Origin: Ignavigranum ruoffiae
Lineage (GTDB): Bacteria; Bacillota; Bacilli; Lactobacillales; Aerococcaceae
Direction: 5' to 3'
DNA length: 64,000 nucleotides
Assembly (NCBI RefSeq): GCF_900110675.1
Contig: NZ_FOEN01000001.1
Span: 248,001 to 312,000, forward strand
Shown here: one piece after another, positions 53,101-63,222 of the stretch
Numbering within the stretch: the stretch's first letter is position 1
Layout: each line of letters opens with the position of its first letter
Made by a program: the position numbers and the translations under genes
The notes under the pieces: model-generated
Told to the model about the DNA's origin: nothing
What the model saw: the letters and a program-made list of their open reading frames with translations, nothing else
The model's database searches: none

Positions 53101-53994
53101 TTACGCTCGTGGAAAAGAGCGCCGATATACTTCTTGTAAGCGATGTTTAGAAATATGCGTATAAATCTGTGTGGTTGAGATGTCTGCATGACCCAGTAAT
53201 TCTTGAACTAAGCGTAAATCTGCCCCATTTTCTAATAAGTGGGTGGCGAAGGAATGCCTTAACATATGGGGAGAAATATCCTTCCCCATCCCAACGCTTT
53301 GAGTATATTTTTTAATTTTCTTCCAGATACCTTGACGGGTAAAGGGTTTACCCCGTTGGGTTAAAAAAATATAGGCCGAAGCACTCTCTGTGCCCTTGCT
53401 GAGGAAAATATGACGAACTTCCGTCAAATATTGCTCAAGCCAGAAAATTGCCTCATCTCCCAAAGGAATGATCCGTTCCTTATTTCCTTTACCTAGGGTT
53501 TGGATAAAACCTAAGTCCAAATGAAGATCAATTAATTTTAAGCTAATCAATTCACTGACCCGTAAACCGGTAGCATACATGGTTTCAAGAATCGCTCGGT
53601 CGCGAATCCCCCAATGTGTCTGGATATCTGGGGCATTTAATAATAAATTTATTTGATCCATTTGAATGGCCTTAGGTAGGCGCTTAGCTTGTTTGGGTAA
53701 TTCGATTAAAGCCATAGGATTATCCTGACGAAGGCCTTCACGCAGCAAGAAAAGAAAAAATTGGCGCAAACTTGAAATCATCCGAGCTGTACTGCTTGCA
53801 GCATAGCCAGCCTGATGAAGCTGATAGAGATAAGCTTGGATCGTTGCTCGCTCAACCTGATCAAGTTCCAGCTGTTCTTGAGCGATATAGGTTTTAAATT
53901 TGTTTAAATCTCGCTGGTAATTCACCACAGTGTTCTGAGCCCGACCTAAATCGATGATTAAATAGCGATAGAATGCTTCGAACTGGTCATCCAT
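53101..53994 (-). CDS. xerD: Tyrosine recombinase XerD
   Basis: 297 residues. It resolves chromosome dimers at dif with XerC. The N-terminal SAM-like DNA-binding domain (FYRYLIIDLGRAQNTVVNYQRDL) is followed by the catalytic domain with ATGLRVSELI (Arg), LGKGNKERIIPL (Lys), HMLRHSFATHLLENG (His, Arg), LGHADISTTQIYTHIS (His and the Tyr nucleophile). The start is taken as ATG 53994, which aligns with family starts; a GTG at 54006 is also in frame. It overlaps the cvfB stop by 8 bases. Gene order xerD-deoB-punA matches Bacillus. Confidence 0.92.
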   Translation of the reverse strand: MDDQFEAFYRYLIIDLGRAQNTVVNYQRDLNKFKTYIAQEQLELDQVERATIQAYLYQLHQAGYAASSTARMISSLRQFFLFLLREGLRQDNPMALIELPKQAKRLPKAIQMDQINLLLNAPDIQTHWGIRDRAILETMYATGLRVSELISLKLIDLHLDLGFIQTLGKGNKERIIPLGDEAIFWLEQYLTEVRHIFLSKGTESASAYIFLTQRGKPFTRQGIWKKIKKYTQSVGMGKDISPHMLRHSFATHLLENGADLRLVQELLGHADISTTQIYTHISKHRLQEVYRRSFPRA

Positions 53995-54856
53995 CGTGTT
54001 CGCCACGCTGATTATTCAAGTAAATCCCTTCTCCTTTTACTTGATTAACCTGACCAGCTTTCAAGAGAGCACCCAAAGCTCGCTTAAATTGCCCTTTGCT
54101 GATACCTAAATAATCATGGATCACTTGGGGATCAGTTTTATCATGGAGGGGTAGGAAATGATCTGGACGTTTCTTTAACAAAGTAAGTAACATCATCGCA
54201 TCCTCATCAATGGCCTGATAGGATCGGGGACGGGTTGAAATATTAACCTTTCCATCAAGATGAACATCAATAATTCGACCTTTAATTTTTTGACCTAAGC
54301 GAAGCGGTTCGATCATTTCACTTTCATGGATAAAACCTAACATATTTTGTGTAGTATAGACTTGAGCACCCACAGTTAATAAGCGATAAACATAGGCTTC
54401 GACATTATGGTTCATCATATGTTGCTGGGCCTTCAGACCAATTCTTTGTAAATCTTCTTCAAGTCCCAAATGGCCCCAAAGACGTTCTTTGTTATCTTTC
54501 TTTAATTTAAGATAGAGGTGGTCACCTTTTTGCGGCCAATCTTTATAGTCATCTGGCAAATCATCTAATGACACGACAATGTCTTTATTCTTAAGGCCAA
54601 TATCGACGAATACCCCTAAGTCTCGTCGACTTTCTACGACCTCTCCCCAGTCAAAGTCGTTAAAATTCACCCGCGGTAGTTTGGTCGTCATTCTAGGTTT
54701 TTGATCCTTATCTTGATAGGCAAATCCATCAACAAGTTGACCGAGATTCAAATCCATCTCCTGACGATCTAAGGCATATGTTATTCCTTCTGCCTGCAGA
54801 AAATATTCTTGATCATTTTGATCAATCACTTTTGCCTGTATAATTTCGTTATTCAT
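53987..54856 (-). CDS. cvfB: S1-domain RNA-binding protein CvfB
   Basis: 289 residues. Three S1-like domains (about 5-65, 68-140 with VVESRRDLGVFVDIGL, and 145-215 with YTTQNMLGFIHESEM then INISTRPRSYQ) and a C-terminal winged helix (about 225-285). CvfB affects virulence-factor expression in Staphylococcus through RNA. Cytoplasmic. Start: GGAGGTTACG-type site before ATG 54856. Overlapping xerD downstream points to co-transcription. Confidence 0.9.
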   Translation of the reverse strand: MNNEIIQAKVIDQNDQEYFLQAEGITYALDRQEMDLNLGQLVDGFAYQDKDQKPRMTTKLPRVNFNDFDWGEVVESRRDLGVFVDIGLKNKDIVVSLDDLPDDYKDWPQKGDHLYLKLKKDNKERLWGHLGLEEDLQRIGLKAQQHMMNHNVEAYVYRLLTVGAQVYTTQNMLGFIHESEMIEPLRLGQKIKGRIIDVHLDGKVNISTRPRSYQAIDEDAMMLLTLLKKRPDHFLPLHDKTDPQVIHDYLGISKGQFKRALGALLKAGQVNQVKGEGIYLNNQRGEHDG

Positions 54857-54880
54857 CGTAACCTCCCTTTGTCTAATTAT

Positions 54881-54916
54881 AAAAAATGTTTCCCCTTGCT
54901 ACTAACAAAAGGAAAC
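54881..54916 (-). terminator. Terminator of pfkA-pyk
   Basis: On the minus strand GTTTCCTTTTG (54906-54916) pairs with CAAGGGGAAAC (54888-54898) over 11 pairs with two G-U, followed by ATTTTTT. A TATAAT just after may serve cvfB. Confidence 0.75.
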
Positions 54917-54925
54917 AAAACCCGG

Positions 54926-56689
54926 TTAAATTACGGCAGTTGATCCACGATATACTCGACCTCGGCGACCATCTACAGTAATAATTTCGTTCTCTTTGAT
55001 TGAGGCCAGAACCCCTTTTGCATTTACTACTACTGGAATACCTAATTCTAAGCCCAGAATGGCCGCATGAGATGTCATGCCCCCTTCCTCTGTTACAATG
55101 GCTGAAGCAAGTTTAATGGCTGGCATATAATCCATATTTGTTTGTCGGGTCACTAGTATATTGCCTTCTTGCATCTTCTCATTGGCTTCTTCACTGGTAT
55201 AGGCTACGGTAGCCTTAGCAATGGCATTCTCACGGCCGACACCCTCACCTTGACCTAACAAGACCCCAATCTGCTGAATCTTCATTAAGTTCGTCGTACC
55301 GCTCTCACCAATCGGAACTCCGGCTGTAATCATAATTAAATCTCCTTCTTCAGCGAACCCTTGGTCTAAGGCCAAATTGGTCGCAACATTAAAGAGGTCA
55401 TCGGTAGAGTGAACTTTCTCAACTTTGAAAGCATGAACCCCCCAGCTTAAGGTTAACTGGCGGCAGGTTGAAAGATCAAAGGTTGCTGCTAGAATATGGG
55501 ATTTTGGTCTAAATTTAGATATCATCTGTGCCGTATGACCTGAGCTAGTGGCTGCCACAATGGTTTGAATATCTAAGTTTTTAACCGTATGGCCAACCGA
55601 TTGGCCAATCGCTTCGGTCATATCACGTTTGTCATAAGTCTTAAGGACAAGGGCATCTTGACCAATTAAGGCTTCTTCCGTCCGTAAGCAGATACTAGCC
55701 ATTGTTTTTACAGCTTCAATTGGATAAGCCCCAGATGCCGTTTCACCAGAAAGCATAACCGCATCAGTTCCATCATAAATCGCATTGGCCACATCTCCCG
55801 CTTCTGCTCGAGTTGGACGAGGATTGACTTGCATAGAATCAAGCATTTGGGTGGCCGTAATCACCGGTTTCCCCATTAAATTACATTGGTGGATAATTTG
55901 TTTTTGAAGGACAGGCACGTCTTCGGTAGGAATTTCTACCCCTAAATCACCACGAGCCACCATAATCCCATCAGAAACTAACAAAATTTCTTCGAGATTA
56001 TCGACACCCTCTTGGTTTTCAATTTTGGAAATGATTTTAATGCCAGGTTTGCCTTCTTGTTCAAGAAGTTCGCGAATCTCAAGGACATCTTTAGCACTGC
56101 GGACAAAACTGGCCGCAATAAAGTCAATGCCTTCACCCAAACCGAAACGAATATCATCAGCATCTTTCTCGGTAATCCCCGGTAAATTTAATGAAACGTT
56201 GGGAACGTTGACCCCTTTTCTTGATTTAAGGGTGCCTGTATTCAGAATTTCGCAGGTAATCATCCCTGTTGCGTGATCAATATCGGTAATTAAGAGGTCA
56301 ATCAGACCGTCATCTAAAAGAATATGGCCGCCAACTTTGACATCATTGATTAATTGACTATAAGTTACCGAGAAGATATCTGCGGTACCTGCTACTTCGG
56401 TCATCGAAATCTTGACGGTTTTACCCTTGATTAATTCAACTTTATCGGTAGCCATTAGATGCGTTCTAATTTCGGGCCCTTTAGTATCCAATAGAATCCC
56501 AATATTTTTGCCGGTATTCTCGCGGGCTTGTTTTAATTTGTCAAAGCGCGCTTTTTGTTCTTCATGGCTTCCATGAGAGAAGTTGAAACGAGCAACATTC
56601 ATTCCATTTTGAATCAACGCTTCAATAATTTCAACAGAATCCGTTGCCGGACCTAGGGTACAGACGATTTTGGTTTTCTTTGTTTTCAT
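54926..56689 (-). CDS. pyk: Pyruvate kinase with C-terminal PEP-utilising domain
   Basis: 587 residues, the long Firmicute form. The barrel has CTLGPATDS, MNVARFNFSHG, DTKGPEIRTH (Glu typical of K+-dependent enzymes), ISKIENQEGVDN, MVARGDLGVEI and ATQMLDSM. An effector domain follows, and the last roughly 110 residues form a PEP-utiliser domain with GGMTSHAAI. It makes pyruvate and ATP in glycolysis, probably activated by fructose bisphosphate or sugar phosphate. It is 12 bases after pfkA. The second, divergent enzyme is at 4591-6090. Confidence 0.97.
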   Translation of the reverse strand: MKTKKTKIVCTLGPATDSVEIIEALIQNGMNVARFNFSHGSHEEQKARFDKLKQARENTGKNIGILLDTKGPEIRTHLMATDKVELIKGKTVKISMTEVAGTADIFSVTYSQLINDVKVGGHILLDDGLIDLLITDIDHATGMITCEILNTGTLKSRKGVNVPNVSLNLPGITEKDADDIRFGLGEGIDFIAASFVRSAKDVLEIRELLEQEGKPGIKIISKIENQEGVDNLEEILLVSDGIMVARGDLGVEIPTEDVPVLQKQIIHQCNLMGKPVITATQMLDSMQVNPRPTRAEAGDVANAIYDGTDAVMLSGETASGAYPIEAVKTMASICLRTEEALIGQDALVLKTYDKRDMTEAIGQSVGHTVKNLDIQTIVAATSSGHTAQMISKFRPKSHILAATFDLSTCRQLTLSWGVHAFKVEKVHSTDDLFNVATNLALDQGFAEEGDLIMITAGVPIGESGTTNLMKIQQIGVLLGQGEGVGRENAIAKATVAYTSEEANEKMQEGNILVTRQTNMDYMPAIKLASAIVTEEGGMTSHAAILGLELGIPVVVNAKGVLASIKENEIITVDGRRGRVYRGSTAVI

Positions 56690-56701
56690 GGCACGCTCCT
56701 T

Positions 56702-57676
56702 TTATAAATCACGATCGGTCAATTCATAGTTCAGTTGGTATAAGTCCTCACGAATTGATTTGTCTTTCTTCTTCAAAGTCTCGACAATATCGAAGGTCGC
56801 TAAGCGTTCTTGAATAATTCCCATATAAATTCCAGAAAGGCCATTGATTAAATTATCCACCGCTTTGGCTCCCATTAGTTGCGCAAAAACACGGTCACGA
56901 GCGGTTGGGGCCCCACCCCGTTGAATATGGGATAAGGCGATGCCACGAACATCTTGTTCTTGAGCAATTGTCGTATAGCGAGTGACGAATTCGTCTACCT
57001 TCATCACACCTTCAGCGAGAATAATTAAGGAATGATCGCGACCACTGCGGCGACCACTACGAACCCGTTCTACAATCTCGGTCATTTCGAAACCTTCTTC
57101 CGGAATTATAATCGCATCAGCTCCTGCGGCAACACCCGCCCAAATTGCAATATCACCAGCTGACCGTCCCATAACTTCAACCACGAAAGTCCGTTCATGG
57201 GAAGCGGCCGTATCAGAAATCTTGTCGATGGCATCGAGAGCCACCGTCACTGCCGAGTCGAAACCAATCGTATATTCGGTACCAGGAATGTCATTATCAA
57301 TCGTTCCAGGTATTCCAATGGCTGGAAAGCCTAACTTGTTTAAAGCGAGCGCGCCTTGGAAAGACCCGTCACCGCCAATTACAATCAGACCTTCAATCTG
57401 GTGTTTCTTGAGTTGTTGTAAAGCTAACTGTTGAATTTCCGCTTGAGCAAATTCTGGATAACGCGCTGAATAAAGGAGTGTCCCCCCTGTTTTTAGTCGG
57501 TGGTGAACTTCTTTCACCGTTAATAATCTAAAATCACCTTCGACCAAGCCTTTATAACCATGAAAGATACCATAAACTTCTAAACCATGATGCATTCCTT
57601 GGTCTAGAATCGCCCGAATGGCTGCATTCATTCCGGGTGCATCGCCACCACTTGTCAAAACTGCTATACGTTTCAT
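56702..57676 (-). CDS. pfkA: 6-phosphofructokinase
   Basis: 324 residues, ATP-dependent family A. Motifs: LTSGGDAPGMNAAIRAI (ATP), GGDGSFQGA, GIPGTIDNDI (catalytic Asp), MGRSAGDIAIWAG, and HIQRGGAPTARDR. It converts fructose 6-phosphate to the 1,6-bisphosphate, the committed step of glycolysis; its product activates pyruvate kinase encoded next. Start: AAGGTGGTAAGATT then ATG. Promoter and upstream cre suggest CcpA activation of the pfkA-pyk operon. Confidence 0.97.
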   Translation of the reverse strand: MKRIAVLTSGGDAPGMNAAIRAILDQGMHHGLEVYGIFHGYKGLVEGDFRLLTVKEVHHRLKTGGTLLYSARYPEFAQAEIQQLALQQLKKHQIEGLIVIGGDGSFQGALALNKLGFPAIGIPGTIDNDIPGTEYTIGFDSAVTVALDAIDKISDTAASHERTFVVEVMGRSAGDIAIWAGVAAGADAIIIPEEGFEMTEIVERVRSGRRSGRDHSLIILAEGVMKVDEFVTRYTTIAQEQDVRGIALSHIQRGGAPTARDRVFAQLMGAKAVDNLINGLSGIYMGIIQERLATFDIVETLKKKDKSIREDLYQLNYELTDRDL

Positions 57677-57722
57677 AATCTTACCACCTTATATCTAAAG
57701 TACTTTTCATGTGATTAATTTA

Positions 57723-57751
57723 ATTTTAACATTCATAAAAATAAATGTCAT
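57723..57751 (-). promoter_or_regulatory. SigA-type promoter of pfkA-pyk
   Basis: On the minus strand ATGACA (57746-57751), 17-base spacer, TAAAAT (57723-57728), about 47 bases upstream of the pfkA start. Confidence 0.65.
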
Positions 57752-57773
57752 TTAATTTCATGAAAACTTGACA

Positions 57774-57787
57774 TGTAAACGTTTTTG
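57774..57787. promoter_or_regulatory. Possible cre upstream of the pfkA promoter
   Basis: TGTAAACGTTTTTG matches one strong half of the CcpA consensus TGWAANCGNTNWCA but ends TG instead of CA. It is about 23 bases upstream of the -35, a position that fits activation, as in the lactococcal las operon. Confidence 0.4.
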
Positions 57788-57795
57788 TGCTTTTT

Positions 57796-60700
57796 TTATA
57801 AGCTTTTGCTCGCAATCTCTAACTGAGGAAATTGGTGTTTAAAGGCATCTATGACCTGCGTGTTGATATCAATTTGGAATTTGTCAGTTAATTGATAAGT
57901 TCGACGTTTTTGATCGACCAAAATAACTGGATGGGGTCCTTTATGAGCTTGAATAAAGCTTTTGATTTCATCCATTAATACTTGATCTTGATTGACATCA
58001 TTGATCTTAATAAAGCAAAAAACTTGTTGATCTTGTGTTTGTTTGAGATTTGGTAAAGGGACGACTTGGTCTAAGACTAATTGTCTCTCCTGACGTCGAT
58101 CTAATTCAAGACGGGCTCTAAAATGAATTAACTGCCCCTCTTTCAGTTCATCACCATATTGCTTGTACTTATCAGGAAAGATCACCATGGCATAACTTTG
58201 GATGTCATTGCCGACTTGGGCAAAAGCCATTAATTCATTACGTTTGGTACGAATCACTTTCATTTCTTGAATGACCACAATACTTTCAATCAGTTGACCC
58301 AAGTCTTTTTGACCGATTTCTGCTACTGAAGTATATTGTGAGTTCGCCCGCATCCACTGCTCATATTGGGACAGCGGATGGGGATCCAATGTAAATCCTA
58401 AGTAAGTCCGTTCATACTCTTGTCGTTCTTGTTTAGAGAACTCCGGATAAGGATCAATCGTGGGTTCCATTTCCTTGAATAAACTTAGATTATTACCGGT
58501 AAACTCAATCACCTGAATAAATTTGCTCAAGTTATTATATAGAGTTGCTCGATTATAACCCAACTGATCAAAAGCTCCGGTCAGAATTAAAGGTTCTAGA
58601 TAATCTACTTTCAAATATTTACTTGAAAGACGACGTAAAAAATCTTCAAAAGACCGATAAGGTCCCAAGCTCGAACGATCGGACAAAATATCAGCGATGA
58701 AATCCTGGCGTAAGCCTTTAATATTGTTCAAACCAAGTAAAAGTTGCTTCTGGCCAGCGACCGTATCCGTCAAACTTTGATTAATATCGGGCGCTTGGAT
58801 CCGCCCTAGTCTTAACTTAGCTTCCTGAATATAGGATAAATAATTTGTATCATTGCCTGAACGGAGCAGACACGCATAAAATTCAATCGGATAATGACAT
58901 TTTAAATAAGCTAACTGATAGGCCAAGAGCGAATAGACGACGGCATGGGATCGGTTAAACCCATAATTAGCAAACGCTAAAATATAAGAGAATACTTCTT
59001 GAGCTTCTTTTTCAGTAAAGCCTTGGGCTTTAGCCCCTTTTATAAAGTGATTTTCTTCAAGATCCATCAAGTTTTTATCTTTTTTACTCATCGCTCGTCG
59101 AAGAATATCGGCTTCGCCCAGACTATACCCAGCCATGACCCGAACCATCTGCATCACCTGTTCTTGATAAACAATAATGCCATAGGTCTTGCTTAGGATG
59201 GGTTCAAGTTTAGGATGGAGATAAGTTATCGGCGCTTTGCCTTGCTTGCGCGCCACGAAGTGATCAATTTGTTTCATCGGACCAGGACGGTATAAGGCGA
59301 TCACCGCTACAATATCTTCAAAACTTTCGGGATGAACTTTCTGTAAAACTCTTCGAATACCGCTAGATTCGAATTGAAACACTCCACTGGTATCTGCATT
59401 CTGAAAAATCTTTAAAGTAGCGGGATCCGATAATGGAATCTGATTAATATCTAAATTATTGTGATAATTGACTTGTACCGTATTAAGGATATCGTCTAAT
59501 AAGGTCAGGTTTCTCAAACCTAAAAAGTCCATCTTTAATAGGCCAATGGCTTCCACATCGTACATGGTATATTGAGTTTGTAGAATTTGATGCGACTTGG
59601 CAAACACAGGCAGAATCGTTTCCAAAGCTTGATCATGAATCACAATGGCTGCAGCATGTGTCGAAGTATTGCGTGGCAAACCTTCTATCGTTTGAGCAAT
59701 CTTGAAAATTTGTTGATGATGAGTGGATTCTTCGACAAAATTGCGGAAACGATGTGATTCTTGATAGGCCCGTGTTAACGTCATTGGCTGATTTTGATCA
59801 GAAGGAATTAATTTCGACCAAGTTCTCAAAGTATCTTGATCGTAGTTCAAGACCCGTAAGGTATCACGAATAGATAGCTTAGCGCCAAAAGTTCCGAAGG
59901 TAATGACTTGAGCCACACAATCTGCACCATATTTATCTTGAACATAGTGAATGACCCTTTGTCGTTGAATATCAGGAATATCAATATCAATGTCGGGCAT
60001 CGAATGGCGTTCAGGATTTAAAAAACGCTCAAATAACAAATCATATTCAATCGGATCAACTAAAGTGATTTGTAATAAATAAGCCACTAAAGACCCAGCC
60101 GAAGATCCCCGACCAGGACCCACGCGTATCTTGACTCGACGACAATATTCGATAAAGTCTCCCACAATTAAAAAATAATCTGAAAAACCCATACGATCAA
60201 TCACTTGGAGTTCATATTCCAAACGTTCAACATAATCTTCTTTTTGATCTAGTCCCTTTTCTTTCAAAGCATGAAAAGTAAGTTCAGTGAGCAATTCAGC
60301 AGCCGACTCATGCTGCGGATGGGGAAATTTCGGTAAATAATTCTGTTTATCCGGAAGTTGAACGTTAAGTTGATTGATTAATGTTTGAGTATTTTGGAGA
60401 ATCGCTGAATAACCCATCTGTTGATATAATTGTTCAAGTTCCTCGGCTGGATAGAGATAATGAGGTCCTTCATAAGGTAAATCGGCAGAATTTAAGCTAG
60501 TGCCCTGATCAATAGCTTGGAGAATCGTCAAACTACTGGCATCCTCAGCTTTTAGACTATGAACCTTTTGACCTATCACAATCTTGAGTCCCGTTGTTTG
60601 GGCAAAATCAATTATGTGTTGTGCCTCAATATTATTATAAGGACGGACACTCAAGCTAAGGTACATATTCTGCCCCATAATCTGCTGCCAAGCATTGAAT

Positions 60701-61134
60701 ATCTTTTGACAATAATTTTGGTCTGTTTGAATCAGCGCTTGAATTAATTCACTCTCCTTGCCCAAGTGAATCATGACCAGATCGGCGGAGAATTGTTCAA
60801 GCAACTGATAAATAGAGTTTGAATCAATCGGTTCTTGATTTAGGTGTTTGGATAAAATAATCAAGTCTAAATATCCTTGATAGTTTTTAGCATAAAGTAA
60901 AAATGAATATGTGTGCATGGTATCTATCAAACCAGCAAGTGTCAGTTTCATACCGATTAAGGGCTTTAAAGAATGGGCTTGAGCTAATTGATAAAATTGA
61001 TAACAGCCGTGCAACACGTTCTCATCAGCAATACCGATGGCTTGGTAGTTTAACTGCTGGGCTTGGTCGACATAATCTTCAATGGTTAAGGTAGATTGTA
61101 ACAATGAATATACCGTTTGAACATTTAATAACAT
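57796..61134 (-). CDS. dnaE: DNA polymerase III alpha subunit, DnaE type
   Basis: 1112 residues. The N-terminal PHP domain has lost its metal ligands (NVQTVYSLL, ADENVLHG and PLIGMK in the places of HxH, DH and E). The polymerase core has GRGSSAGSLVAYLLQI and PDIDIDIPDIQR with the catalytic aspartates, then YNFxRSHA-type FANYGFNRSHAVVYSLLAYQ. Finger, HhH and an OB domain at about 960-1050 follow. In low-GC Gram-positives it extends primers beside PolC. ATG 61134 has GGGGG 7 bases upstream; a TTG at 61140 overlaps that site. Downstream of queA. Confidence 0.95.
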   Translation of the reverse strand: MLLNVQTVYSLLQSTLTIEDYVDQAQQLNYQAIGIADENVLHGCYQFYQLAQAHSLKPLIGMKLTLAGLIDTMHTYSFLLYAKNYQGYLDLIILSKHLNQEPIDSNSIYQLLEQFSADLVMIHLGKESELIQALIQTDQNYCQKIFNAWQQIMGQNMYLSLSVRPYNNIEAQHIIDFAQTTGLKIVIGQKVHSLKAEDASSLTILQAIDQGTSLNSADLPYEGPHYLYPAEELEQLYQQMGYSAILQNTQTLINQLNVQLPDKQNYLPKFPHPQHESAAELLTELTFHALKEKGLDQKEDYVERLEYELQVIDRMGFSDYFLIVGDFIEYCRRVKIRVGPGRGSSAGSLVAYLLQITLVDPIEYDLLFERFLNPERHSMPDIDIDIPDIQRQRVIHYVQDKYGADCVAQVITFGTFGAKLSIRDTLRVLNYDQDTLRTWSKLIPSDQNQPMTLTRAYQESHRFRNFVEESTHHQQIFKIAQTIEGLPRNTSTHAAAIVIHDQALETILPVFAKSHQILQTQYTMYDVEAIGLLKMDFLGLRNLTLLDDILNTVQVNYHNNLDINQIPLSDPATLKIFQNADTSGVFQFESSGIRRVLQKVHPESFEDIVAVIALYRPGPMKQIDHFVARKQGKAPITYLHPKLEPILSKTYGIIVYQEQVMQMVRVMAGYSLGEADILRRAMSKKDKNLMDLEENHFIKGAKAQGFTEKEAQEVFSYILAFANYGFNRSHAVVYSLLAYQLAYLKCHYPIEFYACLLRSGNDTNYLSYIQEAKLRLGRIQAPDINQSLTDTVAGQKQLLLGLNNIKGLRQDFIADILSDRSSLGPYRSFEDFLRRLSSKYLKVDYLEPLILTGAFDQLGYNRATLYNNLSKFIQVIEFTGNNLSLFKEMEPTIDPYPEFSKQERQEYERTYLGFTLDPHPLSQYEQWMRANSQYTSVAEIGQKDLGQLIESIVVIQEMKVIRTKRNELMAFAQVGNDIQSYAMVIFPDKYKQYGDELKEGQLIHFRARLELDRRQERQLVLDQVVPLPNLKQTQDQQVFCFIKINDVNQDQVLMDEIKSFIQAHKGPHPVILVDQKRRTYQLTDKFQIDINTQVIDAFKHQFPQLEIASKSL

Positions 61135-61164
61135 GGCCAAGCCCCCTTGCTCTTTAATAAATTC

Positions 61165-62199
61165 CTAATAAATTAACATAGCATCGCCAAAACTAAAGAA
61201 ACGATACTCTTCGGCCACAGCGTGTTGGTAAGCAGATAATATATGTTCACGATCATAAAAAGCAGACACTAACATCATTAACGTCGACTGTGGCAGATGA
61301 AAATTAGTGATGAGATGATCGACGGCCTTGAATTCATAACCAGGTGTGATAAATATATCGGTCCAGCCTGATGAAGGAACAATCTCCCCTTGATGGTCGC
61401 TAGCGATAGTTTCTAAAGTGCGCACTGTGGTGGTACCTACCGCATAAATATCTCCACCCGCTTGCCGAACTTGATTTATCCGTTCCGCTGATTCATGAGA
61501 AAGTTGATAGAATTCTGAATGCATCTTATGGTCGGCGATGTTATCGACCGATACCGGTCTAAAAGTCCCCAATCCGACATGAAGGACTAAGGGAATAATC
61601 TCTACTCCCATGGCTTTTATCTCAGCTAACAATTGGTCAGTAAAATGTAGCCCGGCCGTTGGCGCAGCTGCCGACCCATTTTCCTTAGCATAGACCGTCT
61701 GGTAACGTTCAGGATCGTTCAACTTCTCTTTAATATACGGCGGTAAAGGCATCTGACCCAGTTCTTCTAGAATTTCCAAAAAGACGCCTTGATAATCAAA
61801 TTCAATAATCCGACCACCGTGGTCGAGTTCTTCAACAATTTCAGCTCGTAAAGTCTCTTGATATCCGAAAACAATTTCGGTACCGACTTTGGCCCGACGC
61901 GCTGGTTTAACTAAGGTTTCCCAGCGATTGCCTTCAATATTATGAAGTAACAACACTTCTAAATGTCCGCCGGTATCGGGTTTCGTTCCGAAAATCCGGG
62001 CAGGGATCACTCGCGTTTGATTCACCACCAGGGCATCCCCAGCTTTTAAATAGTTTTTAATATCAGGGAAATGACCATCGGTCAGTTGATGGTTCTTCCG
62101 GTTCAAGACTAGGAGTCGAGATGCTGCGCGATTCTTTAAGGGGGTCTGAGCAATCAGACTTTCAGGTAAATCATAATCAAAATCTTTGGTTGTATACAT
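61165..62199 (-). CDS. queA: S-adenosylmethionine:tRNA ribosyltransferase-isomerase (QueA)
   Basis: 344 residues. It transfers the ribosyl group of AdoMet to preQ1 in tRNA to make epoxyqueuosine. The N-terminus [39 protein letters not shown] and [12 protein letters not shown] are family signatures, as is [20 protein letters not shown]. The start ATG is 2 bases past the ruvB stop. The ruvA-ruvB-queA order is conserved in Firmicutes. Confidence 0.96.
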   Translation of the reverse strand: MYTTKDFDYDLPESLIAQTPLKNRAASRLLVLNRKNHQLTDGHFPDIKNYLKAGDALVVNQTRVIPARIFGTKPDTGGHLEVLLLHNIEGNRWETLVKPARRAKVGTEIVFGYQETLRAEIVEELDHGGRIIEFDYQGVFLEILEELGQMPLPPYIKEKLNDPERYQTVYAKENGSAAAPTAGLHFTDQLLAEIKAMGVEIIPLVLHVGLGTFRPVSVDNIADHKMHSEFYQLSHESAERINQVRQAGGDIYAVGTTTVRTLETIASDHQGEIVPSSGWTDIFITPGYEFKAVDHLITNFHLPQSTLMMLVSAFYDREHILSAYQHAVAEEYRFFSFGDAMLIY

Positions 62200-62200
62200 T

Positions 62201-63208
62201 TTATCCTTCTTTCATCGGCGGAATAATCCCCAGGTGTTGATAGGCTTTATCGGTGACCATTCGCCCTCTTTGTGTTCGTTTAATCAAGCCTTGTTGAATT
62301 AAATAAGGTTCATACATATCTTCAACGGTTTCAATATCTTCACTAATATTTACCGCAATAGTCGCAATACCTACAGGTCCGCCTTGGTACAAGTCGATCA
62401 TTGACTTCAAAATTCGGCGGTCTAAGGCATCAAGCCCAGCTCGGTCAATTTCTAAGACTTCTAAAGCTGCTTGGGCAATATTAAGATTAATCTGCCCCTG
62501 ATTCTTGACCAAAGCAAAATCTCGGACTCGGCGCAGGATACGATTGGCAATTCGCGGAGTTCCCCGACTTCTTAAGGCAATTTCATGCGCTGCTTCTTGA
62601 TCAATCTCAATTTGGAATATACGGGCACTTCTGCCAACAATTTCTTGTAAATCAAGCAATTGATAATATTCCATATGGAGCATAATCCCAAAACGGTCAC
62701 GTAAAGGATGACTTAATAGACCCGCTCGAGTCGTTGCACCAATTAAAGTAAAAGGAGGCAATTCGAAATGAATAGGTTGACTGGTCGGCCCTTGACCGAC
62801 CACTATATCCACATAATAATCTTCCATGGCTGAATAAAGAACTTCTTCAACAATTTTGGGTAGGCGATGAATTTCATCGATAAATAAAATATCGCCAGCA
62901 TTTAATTCATTCAAGATGGCAATCAAGTCCCCAGGTCTTTCGATAGCCGGTCCACTGGTCGTTTTGATTTGAACCTCTAATTCGTTGGCAATCACCATGG
63001 CCAGAGTCGTCTTACCTAATCCTGGCGGTCCATAAATCAGACAATGGTCTAAAGCTTCTTGACGCATTCGCGCGGCTTGAATATAAACCTGAAGTTCATC
63101 TTTAATCTTATCTTGGCCAATATATTCCTTAAGCCGATGAGGACGAATGGATAGAAGTTCAGGTAGATTCTCTTCTTCGAAGGCTTCATTAGACATTAAC
63201 CGATCCAC
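62201..63208 (-). CDS. ruvB: Holliday junction branch-migration helicase RuvB
   Basis: 335 residues. AAA+ motor: Walker [13 protein letters not shown], Walker [12 protein letters not shown], sensor 1 [20 protein letters not shown], arginine-finger region and winged-helix end with [17 protein letters not shown]. It drives branch migration with RuvA; resolution here would be by RecU. The start is GTG 63208, with AGGAGGGGAG 6 bases upstream; an ATG four codons later is too far from that site. Confidence 0.97.
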   Translation of the reverse strand: MDRLMSNEAFEEENLPELLSIRPHRLKEYIGQDKIKDELQVYIQAARMRQEALDHCLIYGPPGLGKTTLAMVIANELEVQIKTTSGPAIERPGDLIAILNELNAGDILFIDEIHRLPKIVEEVLYSAMEDYYVDIVVGQGPTSQPIHFELPPFTLIGATTRAGLLSHPLRDRFGIMLHMEYYQLLDLQEIVGRSARIFQIEIDQEAAHEIALRSRGTPRIANRILRRVRDFALVKNQGQINLNIAQAALEVLEIDRAGLDALDRRILKSMIDLYQGGPVGIATIAVNISEDIETVEDMYEPYLIQQGLIKRTQRGRMVTDKAYQHLGIIPPMKEG

Positions 63209-63222
63209 TGCACTCTCCCCTC

